A stretch of DNA of 64,000 nucleotides from Caulobacterales bacterium RIFCSPHIGHO2_01_FULL_70_19 (GTDB taxonomy: Bacteria > Pseudomonadota > Alphaproteobacteria > Caulobacterales > Caulobacteraceae), in NCBI GenBank assembly GCA_001794825.1, contig MGLK01000012.1, forward strand, positions 95,155-159,154. Direction: 5' to 3'. The notes under the pieces are model-generated. The model had not been told where the DNA came from and ran no database searches. It was given only the letters and a program-made list of their open reading frames with translations. A program made the position numbers and the translations under genes. This document shows, one piece after another, positions 28,710-35,361 of the stretch. Positions within the stretch are counted from its first letter, which is position 1. Each line of letters starts with the position of its first letter.

Positions 28710-28919
28710 ATGAACGCCGCCGACATGAAGCGCGTCGAGACGCACCTGAAGCGCACCTTCAACACGGGCGGCATCATCGTGAAGCCGCGCGGCAAGCCGG
28801 CCGACTCGGCCGAGGTCTATGTCGGCGACGAGTTCATCGGCGTCGTCTTCGAGGACGAGGACGAGGCCGGCAGCTTCATGTTCGAAATGGCCATCCTGGC
28901 GGAAGACCTGCCGGAATAG
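28710..28919 (+). CDS. DUF3126 family protein
   Basis: 69 aa, small soluble acidic protein with RVETHLKRTFNT, SAEVYVGDEFIGV and a C-terminal EMAILAEDL, the alphaproteobacteria-restricted DUF3126 pattern. GAGGAAAG lies seven bases before the ATG, a strong ribosome binding site. Function unknown. A terminator follows within 30 bases. Confidence 0.9.
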   Translation: MNAADMKRVETHLKRTFNTGGIIVKPRGKPADSAEVYVGDEFIGVVFEDEDEAGSFMFEMAILAEDLPE

Positions 28920-28940
28920 GTCCCCGCCGCATCAGGCACG

Positions 28941-28976
28941 AAAAAGCGCCGGAGGAGCGATCCTCCGGCGCTTCGT
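28941..28976. terminator. Bidirectional intrinsic terminator between DUF3126 and the Lys/Ala/Pro protein
   Basis: Perfect 11-bp stem GCGCCGGAGGA (28946-28956), loop GCGA, TCCTCCGGCGC (28961-28971). The left flank is AAAAA, giving a T-run for the minus-strand gene; the right flank TTCGTCATT is weaker for the plus strand. Confidence 0.85.
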
Positions 28977-28991
28977 CATTTCCGGCGGCGA

Positions 28992-29603
28992 TCAGCGCTT
29001 GCCGAAGATCATCTCGCCGAGGCGGGCGAAGAAGCCCTTCGGGGCGGCGGGCTTGCTCGCCGCAGCCTTCGGGGCCGCGGCGGCGGCGGCCGTCATCGTC
29101 GGCGCGGGGCTGGCGGCCGGAGCGGCCGGCTTGGGCGTGGCGGCCGTCGGAGCCTTGGGCGCGGCGGCCTTGGCGGGCGCCGCCGCCTTGGGCGCAGCCA
29201 CGGCCTTCGGGGCGGCGGCCTTGGAAGCGGCGGGCTTGGGCGCAGCCGCCCTTGCGGCAGCCGGCTTCGCCGCAGCCTTCGGAGCGGCGGCCCTGACGGG
29301 TGCGCTCTTCGTCGTCTTCGCAGACGCCGCCTTCGGCGTGGCGGTCTTTGCAGCGGCGGTTTTCGCCGGAGCCTTGGCCGGGGCGGACACCGTGGTCTTC
29401 GCCTTGGAGGCCGCGGCGGCCTTCGGAGCAGCCGCCTTCGCCGGAGCCTTGGCCGCGGTCGACTTCGCCGCCGGGGCGTTCACCGGCGCCTTGGCCGCAG
29501 TTGTTTTCGGCGAAGCGCTCGACTTCGCCGCCGCTTTCGGCTTGGAAGCGGCGGACGCCGCCTTCGGCGCCGCTGTGCTCGACTTGGACGGTGTCTTGGC
29601 CAT
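28992..29603 (-). CDS. Lys/Ala/Pro-rich low-complexity protein (histone H1-like)
   Basis: 203 aa, almost wholly Ala, Lys, Pro, Ser and Thr in irregular AAPKAA/AKAPAK/SKAAAPK repeats, strongly basic. Only the last 15 residues (KGFFARLGEMIFGKR) look folded, perhaps an amphipathic helix. Composition resembles eukaryotic H1 tails and bacterial histone H1-like or AlgP-type proteins, which bind DNA nonspecifically. Start ATG at 29603. It is divergent from prmA. DNA binding is inference from charge and composition; a membrane-tethered or spacer role is possible. Confidence 0.8.
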   Translation of the reverse strand: MAKTPSKSSTAAPKAASAASKPKAAAKSSASPKTTAAKAPVNAPAAKSTAAKAPAKAAAPKAAAASKAKTTVSAPAKAPAKTAAAKTATPKAASAKTTKSAPVRAAAPKAAAKPAAARAAAPKPAASKAAAPKAVAAPKAAAPAKAAAPKAPTAATPKPAAPAASPAPTMTAAAAAAPKAAASKPAAPKGFFARLGEMIFGKR

Positions 29604-29694
29604 GTGTTCCCCGATCCCCCGGATAGTGCGGTTGCTGGCGACAGAGCGCACGCCAGCGCGTGCCTCGATTCGCGATCATAACTGCGTTTGAGAA

Positions 29695-30564
29695 ATGTCC
29701 GAGTCCGCTGTTCAGATCATCGCCCGCGGTCCCCGCGCGATCGCCGAAGCCGCCGCCGCCGCCCTCGACGCCGATCCGCTGCTGGAAGGCGCCACCTACT
29801 CGATCCTGGAGGAGGACGAGGACCGTGGCGTCTGGCGCATCGACGCCTTTCCGACGACCGACGAGGAGGCCGCCGGAGTCGAGGCGCGCCTTAAGGCGCA
29901 AGAGGGCCTGACCGTCTCCGTTGAAAAGCTGGCCGACGCCGACTGGCTGGCCATGTCGCTGTCGGGCCTGCCGCCGGTCGAGGCCGGACGCTTCTTCGTC
30001 TACGGCGCCCACGACCAGGGGCGAGTGCCGCCGAACCGGGTGAACCTGAAGATCGACGCCGGCGCCGCGTTCGGCACAGGCCACCACGGCACCACCGTCG
30101 GCTGCCTGCTGGCCTTCGACGAACTGCTGAAGCGCGAGCGGTTCGAGCGCGTGCTGGACGTCGGATGCGGCACGGGCGTGCTGGCGATCGCCGCGGCGCG
30201 GACCGGCTCACGGGTGGCGGTCGGCACCGACATCGACGCCCCCTCGGTGCGGATCGCCAACGAGAACGCGGCGCTGAACCAGGCGAGGGCGCGCTTCGTG
30301 CACGCCTCGGGCCTGAACGACCGCAAGGTGCGCGGCGAAGGCCCCTACGACCTCGTCTTCGCCAACATCCTCGCGCCGCCGCTGGTGGCGCTGGCTCAGG
30401 ACATCAAGGAGGCGCTGAAGCTGGAGGGCGTGGCCATACTTTCAGGCCTTCTGCGGACCCAGGAGCGGCGCGTCACGGCGGCCTACCTGTCGCGCGGTTT
30501 CGTGCTGGAGCGGCGCATCCACCGCGACGCCTGGAGCGCGCTGGTCTTGAGGCGGAAGGGTTAA
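29695..30564 (+). CDS. prmA: Ribosomal protein L11 methyltransferase
   Basis: SAM-dependent trimethylation of L11. 289 aa. An N-terminal substrate-binding region, then the SAM fold: [48 protein letters not shown] and the catalytic-loop FANILAPPL. Length matches the family. ATG at 29695. Followed 56 bases later by an unrelated membrane gene. Confidence 0.96.
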   Translation: MSESAVQIIARGPRAIAEAAAAALDADPLLEGATYSILEEDEDRGVWRIDAFPTTDEEAAGVEARLKAQEGLTVSVEKLADADWLAMSLSGLPPVEAGRFFVYGAHDQGRVPPNRVNLKIDAGAAFGTGHHGTTVGCLLAFDELLKRERFERVLDVGCGTGVLAIAAARTGSRVAVGTDIDAPSVRIANENAALNQARARFVHASGLNDRKVRGEGPYDLVFANILAPPLVALAQDIKEALKLEGVAILSGLLRTQERRVTAAYLSRGFVLERRIHRDAWSALVLRRKG

Positions 30565-30620
30565 CCGGCGGAACGGGGAGCGAGCGGGGCCGTTCGGAGC
30601 GGGCAACCGGAGGAACGACC

Positions 30621-31115
30621 GTGACCTATACCGATCCCCTTGACCCGCGCCGCCCGGCTGCGGGCGATCCTGTGGTCACCGAGACGGTGACGACCACCGG
30701 TCCGGCCGTGACCGAAACGGTCGAGACGGTCGTGGTGCGCGAGTCCAACACGGGCTGGTGGATCGCCGGCATCCTCGGCGGGCTGGTGCTGCTGGCGGCG
30801 CTGTGGATCCTGTTCGCCCGCGGAAGCGAGCCGGAGGCGGACGCCGCCCTGCTGGAGGCGCAGATGGACGCCGCCACGGCGCAGGCGCAGGCCGAACAGG
30901 CGCTGATCGCCGGACAGGTGGCGGGAGCGCAGGCCAGCATCGACATGGCGCGCGCCGACGCGGCCCGGGCGCAGGCCGACGCCTCGCGCGCCGGCGCGGA
31001 AGCGCGGGCGGCCGAGGCCCGGGCCCAGACGCCGGTCGTCGTCGAGGCCCCGGCGGCTGCGCCCGCTCCGACGGCGGGGACGGCGGTGGTGTCGCCGACC
31101 GCGCCCCAGGACTAG
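30621..31115 (+). CDS. Single-TM hypothetical protein with Ala-rich helical tail
   Basis: 164 aa. A Thr/Val-rich cytoplasmic N-terminus (VVTETVTTTGPAVTETVETVVV), one membrane helix (WWIAGILGGLVLLAALWILFA), then Ala/Gln/Arg helix (DAATAQAQAEQALIAGQ) and a Pro/Ala tail. Start is GTG 30621 with AGGAAC upstream. No family recognised, though the layout resembles small membrane-anchored coiled-coil proteins common in Caulobacterales. Confidence 0.7.
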   Translation: MTYTDPLDPRRPAAGDPVVTETVTTTGPAVTETVETVVVRESNTGWWIAGILGGLVLLAALWILFARGSEPEADAALLEAQMDAATAQAQAEQALIAGQVAGAQASIDMARADAARAQADASRAGAEARAAEARAQTPVVVEAPAAAPAPTAGTAVVSPTAPQD

Positions 31116-31118
31116 CGT

Positions 31119-31613
31119 CTACTGGCTGTCGACTTCGGAGATGTGCAGCCGCGCGGCCTGGAGGGCCCCGCTGCCGTAGGTCCCCACCCAGATGTCGTAC
31201 TGCCCCGACTGCGGCGAGCCGAAGCGCAGCGACGGGTTGAGACCGTTCACGCCGCCGTCGTCGTCGCAGTACCAGCTGCCGTCCGGACCGTTCACGACCA
31301 GGGTGGTGTCGCTGGACGACGCCACTGACAGGATCAGGGGGTAGCCCCCGGCCTGGTAGTTGAGGCGTACGTCCGGCGCGCCGGCGATGTAGCCGCTGCA
31401 GGAGGACGACACGTTCGACGCCGGTATGCTGCCGCCCGACTGGAGCGCCACGACCCGCGGATCGGGCTCGAAGCCGGCCGAAAGGGTGACCGTGCCGTAG
31501 CTCGGAGAAGCGCTGTAGTCGGGCATCCCGCCATAGCTCTGCGGCATCGTCTCGCAGGCGACCAGCGCCATCGCCGCGCCGGCGATCCCGACCGCCCGAA
31601 ACAGATTGTGCAT
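31119..31613 (-). CDS. Lipoprotein with a PPC-like beta domain
   Basis: 164 aa. Signal peptide with lipobox ALVAC (Cys20), then a disulfide-rich segment SSSCSGYIAGAP and DGSWYCDDDGGVNGLNPSLRF, followed by GQYDIWVGTYGSG. The DDDG loop and terminal GxYxIxVGT strand match the repeats of the secreted PPC protein at 17 kb, so they may share a fold. Convergent with the gene ending at 31115. Confidence 0.8.
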   Translation of the reverse strand: MHNLFRAVGIAGAAMALVACETMPQSYGGMPDYSASPSYGTVTLSAGFEPDPRVVALQSGGSIPASNVSSSCSGYIAGAPDVRLNYQAGGYPLILSVASSSDTTLVVNGPDGSWYCDDDGGVNGLNPSLRFGSPQSGQYDIWVGTYGSGALQAARLHISEVDSQ

Positions 31614-31701
31614 GCGAACCCCTCCCTTGGTGGAGAGGCGACGGTGGCATAGGTTCGACGGAGCGGCGACTGCCGAAACCTGATGGACGAATCGAACGGC
31701 G

Positions 31702-32163
31702 ATGCCGGAGACCCGCAGCGAAATCTGGTTCTACCATCTGGAGCGCTCCGGGCTGCCAGAGGTGCTGCCGGGCCTGCTCGACAAGACCCGCGAACGGGGC
31801 TGGCGGGCCCTGGTGCGCGTCAACAGCAGCCGCCTTCTGGACGAGATCGACGAACGACTGTGGACCTGGCGCGACGACAGCTTCCTCGCCCACGGCCGGG
31901 CGACCGAGCCCCACGCCGAGCGCCAGCCGATCCTGCTGAGCGAGACCGGAGAGAACCTGAACGGCGCTCAGGCGCTGTTCATCGTGGACGACGCAGAGCT
32001 TGGCGATACGGAGAGCTACGAACGATGCTTCATCATCTTCGACGGGCGGGACGAGCATTCCCTGACGGCCGCCCGGGAGCGGTGGAAGGTGCTGAAGCAG
32101 GAAGGGGCGAACCTGGCCTACTGGCGGCAGTCGCCGGAAGGGCGCTGGGAAAAGGCGGCCTGA
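31702..32163 (+). CDS. holC: DNA polymerase III subunit chi
   Basis: 153 aa. Clamp-loader accessory subunit that binds psi and SSB. Seen: SEIWFYHLERSGLPEVLPGLLDKT region, LDERLWTWRDDSFLAHG-type motif (IDERLWTWRDDSFLAHG), QPILLS and CFIIFDG followed by RWKVLKQEGANLAYW. Alphaproteobacterial HolC length. pepA, its common neighbour, is not here; instead the I78 gene cluster begins in its 3' end. Confidence 0.92.
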   Translation: MPETRSEIWFYHLERSGLPEVLPGLLDKTRERGWRALVRVNSSRLLDEIDERLWTWRDDSFLAHGRATEPHAERQPILLSETGENLNGAQALFIVDDAELGDTESYERCFIIFDGRDEHSLTAARERWKVLKQEGANLAYWRQSPEGRWEKAA

Positions 32164-32480
32164 TCGCGCTGACGGCGCTGGCCGGCTGCGCCAGCCCGGC
32201 TTCCGATGCGCCGACTCCCCGCGCGGTGGAGCGGGCCCAGGTGAGCCTGGCGCCGGTCGGCAGCCGTGTGCCGCAGGATTCCACCACGGATCTCTGCCGG
32301 GCGGGCGAGTTGCAGTGGCTGGTCGGGAAACCGAAGACCGAGATCCCCGTTCCGGTGAACGTGGTGAACCGCCGGGTCACCTGCACCACCTGTCCGATCA
32401 CCGAGGACTTCTCGCCCTACCGGCTGAACATCTTCTTCAACGCGCAGACCGACGTCGTCGAACAGGTCCGCTGCGGCTGA
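32082..32480 (+). CDS. Peptidase inhibitor I78-like lipoprotein, paralogue 1
   Basis: About 132 aa if GTG 32082 is the start; ATG 32025 is an alternative, and all starts lie inside holC. Lipobox LAGC is encoded right after the holC stop, so this start region is coupled to holC translation. The mature part carries C-x6-LVGK then VTCTTCPITEDFSPYRLNIFF and terminates in VRCG, the I78 inhibitor pattern (Cys pair, RLNI strand, terminal CG). Family members inhibit serine peptidases such as subtilisin-like enzymes. Two further copies follow. Confidence 0.65.
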   Translation: MEGAEAGRGEPGLLAAVAGRALGKGGLIALTALAGCASPASDAPTPRAVERAQVSLAPVGSRVPQDSTTDLCRAGELQWLVGKPKTEIPVPVNVVNRRVTCTTCPITEDFSPYRLNIFFNAQTDVVEQVRCG

Positions 32481-32499
32481 CCCGCCAAGGAGCCCTGCC

Positions 32500-32790
32500 A
32501 TGAGAATGCTGATGCTGAGCCTGGCCGCCGCCGGTCTGATGGCCGGCTGCGCGGCCCCCGTCGATCCGGGACCGTCGAACCCGTCGGACGGAGCCCCGAC
32601 CCAGTGCCGGGCCGACCAGTATCGCTACCTGATCGGTCGCAACCGTTCGGAGATCCCTTCAACGCCGGCCGGCCAGACCTGGCGGGTGGCGTGCACCACC
32701 TGTCCGGTGACGATGGACTACAATCCGAACCGGCTGAACATCTTCTACGACGAGGCGACCGGCGTGATCCGTCGGGTCGAGTGCGGATGA
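32500..32790 (+). CDS. Peptidase inhibitor I78-like lipoprotein, paralogue 2
   Basis: 96 aa. Lipoprotein signal with MAGC (Cys17), then C-x6-YLIGR, ACTTCPVTMDYNPNRLNIFYD and terminal VECG. The best match to the I78 consensus TMDY-x3-RLNI of the three. Strong ribosome binding site AAGGAG before ATG 32500. Its stop overlaps the third copy's start (ATGA). Confidence 0.85.
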   Translation: MRMLMLSLAAAGLMAGCAAPVDPGPSNPSDGAPTQCRADQYRYLIGRNRSEIPSTPAGQTWRVACTTCPVTMDYNPNRLNIFYDEATGVIRRVECG

Positions 32791-33071
32791 GCCGCCGGGC
32801 GATTCCCGCGGCGGGCGCGTTGCTTCTCGCGGCGTGCGCGCCGAGCCCGACGGGTCCCGGGACGGGCCCGACGGGCGAGCCGGGGCGCTGCGACGCCGAG
32901 GGGGCCCGTTCGCTGATCGGCTCCCATGTCGGGGCGGTCACCTTCCCGCGGGACGCCAACGTCCGCATCGTCTGCACCACCTGTCCGACGACCCGCGACT
33001 ACCGGCCGGACCGGCTGAACGTCCGCTTCGACCAGACGACCGGAATCATCGAAGGCGTCGACTGCGGCTGA
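32787..33071 (+). CDS. Peptidase inhibitor I78-like lipoprotein, paralogue 3
   Basis: 94 aa. Signal with lipobox LAAC (Cys17), a Pro/Gly/Thr linker, then CDAEGARSLIG, VCTTCPTTRDYRPDRLNVRFD and terminal VDCG. Same I78 pattern with the CTTCP insert. Ends 3 bases before the convergent DsbA-family gene stop. Confidence 0.85.
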   Translation: MSRRAIPAAGALLLAACAPSPTGPGTGPTGEPGRCDAEGARSLIGSHVGAVTFPRDANVRIVCTTCPTTRDYRPDRLNVRFDQTTGIIEGVDCG

Positions 33072-33074
33072 CGG

Positions 33075-33866
33075 TCAGCCGCGCGCCTTGGCCTCGCGGA
33101 TGGCGCGGTCGATGTCGGCCGGCTGGATGCTGGGGCTGGCGCGGCCGTTGATGAAGAAGGTCGGGGTGCCGACCAGGCCGAGGGTCTGGGCGGCGGCCTG
33201 GATCTCGGTCAGGTGCCGTGCGACGCCGACGCTCTGCATGGTCGCCTCGGCCTCCGGCAGCGAGACGCCGTTCGCCGCGAGGATGCGGTCGACGGCTGCC
33301 GGATCGAGCGCCGGCTCGGCCATCAGGTCGCGGAACACCGGGAGGTACTTGCCCTGGCGGTGAGCCGCGTTCGCCGCGCGGGCGGCGTAGTGAGAGGTCA
33401 CCTCCGTGCCCCGGTCGAGGATCGGCCAGTCCTTGAACACGAAGCGCACGTCGGGATGAGCCTGCATCAGGCGCAGCACCTCGGGCGCGGTGGCCTTGCA
33501 GCCGGGGCAGCGGAAGTCGAAGAACTCGATCACCGTGACCTTCGCGTCGGCCGGGCCGAAGGCGGGGTCGTCGGCGTCGACGGCGAGCAGGCCGGGGTTG
33601 GCGGCGGCGCGCTGATTGATGGCGTCGGCCAGGGCGTTGTCCTGGTTCGCCTGCAGCGCCGCGCTCATTTCCTGCAGGATTTCGGGATGTTCGAGCAGAT
33701 ACGCCCGCACCTTCTGGTCGAACCCGCCGCCGCCCGTGGCGTACGGAACCACGGCGAGCGCCAGGGCGAGGGCCGACATGGCCACCGCCGCGACGACGCC
33801 GCGTTCGGCGGTGAACAGGCGGCGCGCGCGCGGCGGCGAGGGCGTCGTTTCAGGCGCTTCGGTCAT
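33075..33866 (-). CDS. DsbA-family thiol-disulfide oxidoreductase (ScsC/Com1-like)
   Basis: 263 aa. N-terminal membrane anchor (VVAAVAMSALALALAVVPYA), an oligomerising segment (FDQKVRAYLLEHPEILQEM), then the thioredoxin/DsbA fold with active site CPGC in FFDFRCPGCKATAP and the cis-Pro loop GTPTFFINGR. Periplasmic oxidase or isomerase. It is just downstream of the M48 protease on the same strand with about 20 bases between, and faces the Cys-rich I78 genes, whose disulfides it could form (inference). Confidence 0.92.
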   Translation of the reverse strand: MTEAPETTPSPPRARRLFTAERGVVAAVAMSALALALAVVPYATGGGGFDQKVRAYLLEHPEILQEMSAALQANQDNALADAINQRAAANPGLLAVDADDPAFGPADAKVTVIEFFDFRCPGCKATAPEVLRLMQAHPDVRFVFKDWPILDRGTEVTSHYAARAANAAHRQGKYLPVFRDLMAEPALDPAAVDRILAANGVSLPEAEATMQSVGVARHLTEIQAAAQTLGLVGTPTFFINGRASPSIQPADIDRAIREAKARG

Positions 33867-33886
33867 GCGATCGGTTGTTCCCTGGT

Positions 33887-35296
33887 TCAGCCGGAGGCGG
33901 GCACGACGACGGGTCGGTTGCGGCTGTTGCGACGGTCGAGGGCGTCGACGTCTTCCTGTGTGGCGCCGGAGGCGAAGACGATGTCCATGGCGCGCGTGTA
34001 CTCGGCGGTGCCTGGCCGGAGCATGTCCCGCGCCCGAAGCGCGAACTGGGTGGCCTGCTCCTCCGCGCCCATGGCGAAGTACATCTCGGCCGAGGCCAGA
34101 CGCGCCTCGCCCTCCTTGCCCTGGCTGGCGTAGGCCTGCGACAGCAGCCGCCAGGCCATGGTGTTGTCGCGCTCGAGCGCCGCCGCGCGCTTCAGGTGGT
34201 CGACCGCGCCGGCCAGCCTGTCCGGATCCTGGGTTTCGATCATGGCGTGGGCCAGGTTGATGCGCAGCAGGGGCGCGTCCGGCATCAGGTCGACGGATTT
34301 CTGGTGGGCATCGATGGCTTCGGCCGGGCGACCCTCCTCGAACAGGATCTGGCCGCGCAGCTCCCAGAAGAAGGCGTTGTCCGGCTGTTCGGCGAGCAGG
34401 GCGTCCACCGCCGCCAGCGCGCGTTCGGTCTGGCCGTCCCGGTACCAGGCGATGGCGCGGGCGTAACGGGCGGGGAGGGAGGCGTCGCTCTCGGGCCAGG
34501 CCCGCAGGGTGGTGTTCGGCGCGTCCATGAAGGCGTGGATCTTGGCCAGGACCAGCGCGTGCTGGGCCATCCGCTCCGGGCTGTCGGTCTTCGAATAGCT
34601 GGGCTGTTCAGCGACGAAGCGGCGCAGGTTCTCGATGCGCTGCGACGACAGCGGGTGGCTGCGGAAATAGGGATAGCGCCGGGCGTCGGAGAAGACTTCC
34701 TGCGAGCGGAAATTCTCGAAGAAGGTGACCAGGCCGCGGCCGGATTCGCCGGCGGCCTCCAAGGCGCGGGCCCCGGTGTTGTCGGCCTCGCCCTCCTGGT
34801 GGGTCATGTAGCGCAAGGCGCTCAGGGTGCCGAAATACTGGCTGTTGCCCAGCAGCACGGCGCCGGCGTCGGGCGCGCCGGCCGCGATGGCCAGGGCGCC
34901 CAGCGCCATGGTCATCAGCAGGGGCTGCATGCCGGCGTTCTGGGCCCCGTCGCGCAGGGTGTGCCGGTTGCGGATGTGCCCGGCCTCGTGGGCCACGACA
35001 CCCAGGAGCTCGTTGGGACTGTCCGTGCGCAGGATGAGCCCGGTGTTCAGGCCCATGATCCGCCCGCGGGTGGCGAAGGCGTTGAGCTCCTCGTCGTTGA
35101 TCAGAAGGATCTCGACCTCGGACGGTTCGAGCCCCATGGCCGAGAACACCGGCGCGGACCACTCGTGGATGATCCCCTCGATCTCGGTGTCACGGATGAC
35201 GCTCTGGGCCGCGGCGGGCGCGGCCGACGCCAGGACGAGCCCGGCGGCGGACGCGGCGCCGATCAGGCGGGCGGCGTTTCGGGACAGCCATGACAT
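33887..35296 (-). CDS. M48-family zinc metalloprotease with TPR-like tail (BepA/YfgC-like)
   Basis: 469 aa. Signal peptide ending ASAAPAAAQ, then the M48 domain with HEAGH of VVAHEAGHIRNRH and downstream SQRIENL; C-terminal TPR-like helices (DNAFFWELRGQILFEEGR, DNTMAWRLLSQAYASQGK). Periplasmic quality control of outer-membrane proteins is the family role. ATG at 35296. In an apparent operon with the DsbA-family gene downstream. Confidence 0.92.
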   Translation of the reverse strand: MSWLSRNAARLIGAASAAGLVLASAAPAAAQSVIRDTEIEGIIHEWSAPVFSAMGLEPSEVEILLINDEELNAFATRGRIMGLNTGLILRTDSPNELLGVVAHEAGHIRNRHTLRDGAQNAGMQPLLMTMALGALAIAAGAPDAGAVLLGNSQYFGTLSALRYMTHQEGEADNTGARALEAAGESGRGLVTFFENFRSQEVFSDARRYPYFRSHPLSSQRIENLRRFVAEQPSYSKTDSPERMAQHALVLAKIHAFMDAPNTTLRAWPESDASLPARYARAIAWYRDGQTERALAAVDALLAEQPDNAFFWELRGQILFEEGRPAEAIDAHQKSVDLMPDAPLLRINLAHAMIETQDPDRLAGAVDHLKRAAALERDNTMAWRLLSQAYASQGKEGEARLASAEMYFAMGAEEQATQFALRARDMLRPGTAEYTRAMDIVFASGATQEDVDALDRRNSRNRPVVVPASG

Positions 35297-35361
35297 GGCG
35301 AACTCCTCCAGGCCTCGGACGCCCCCGCCCGTCGTGATCCTCACAATCTAATCACGGCCTT

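Noticed and set aside
28992-29603. Antisense Ala-rich 290-aa ORF on the plus strand
   Set aside because: It is the complement of Lys/Ala/Pro codons; composition alone makes it open.
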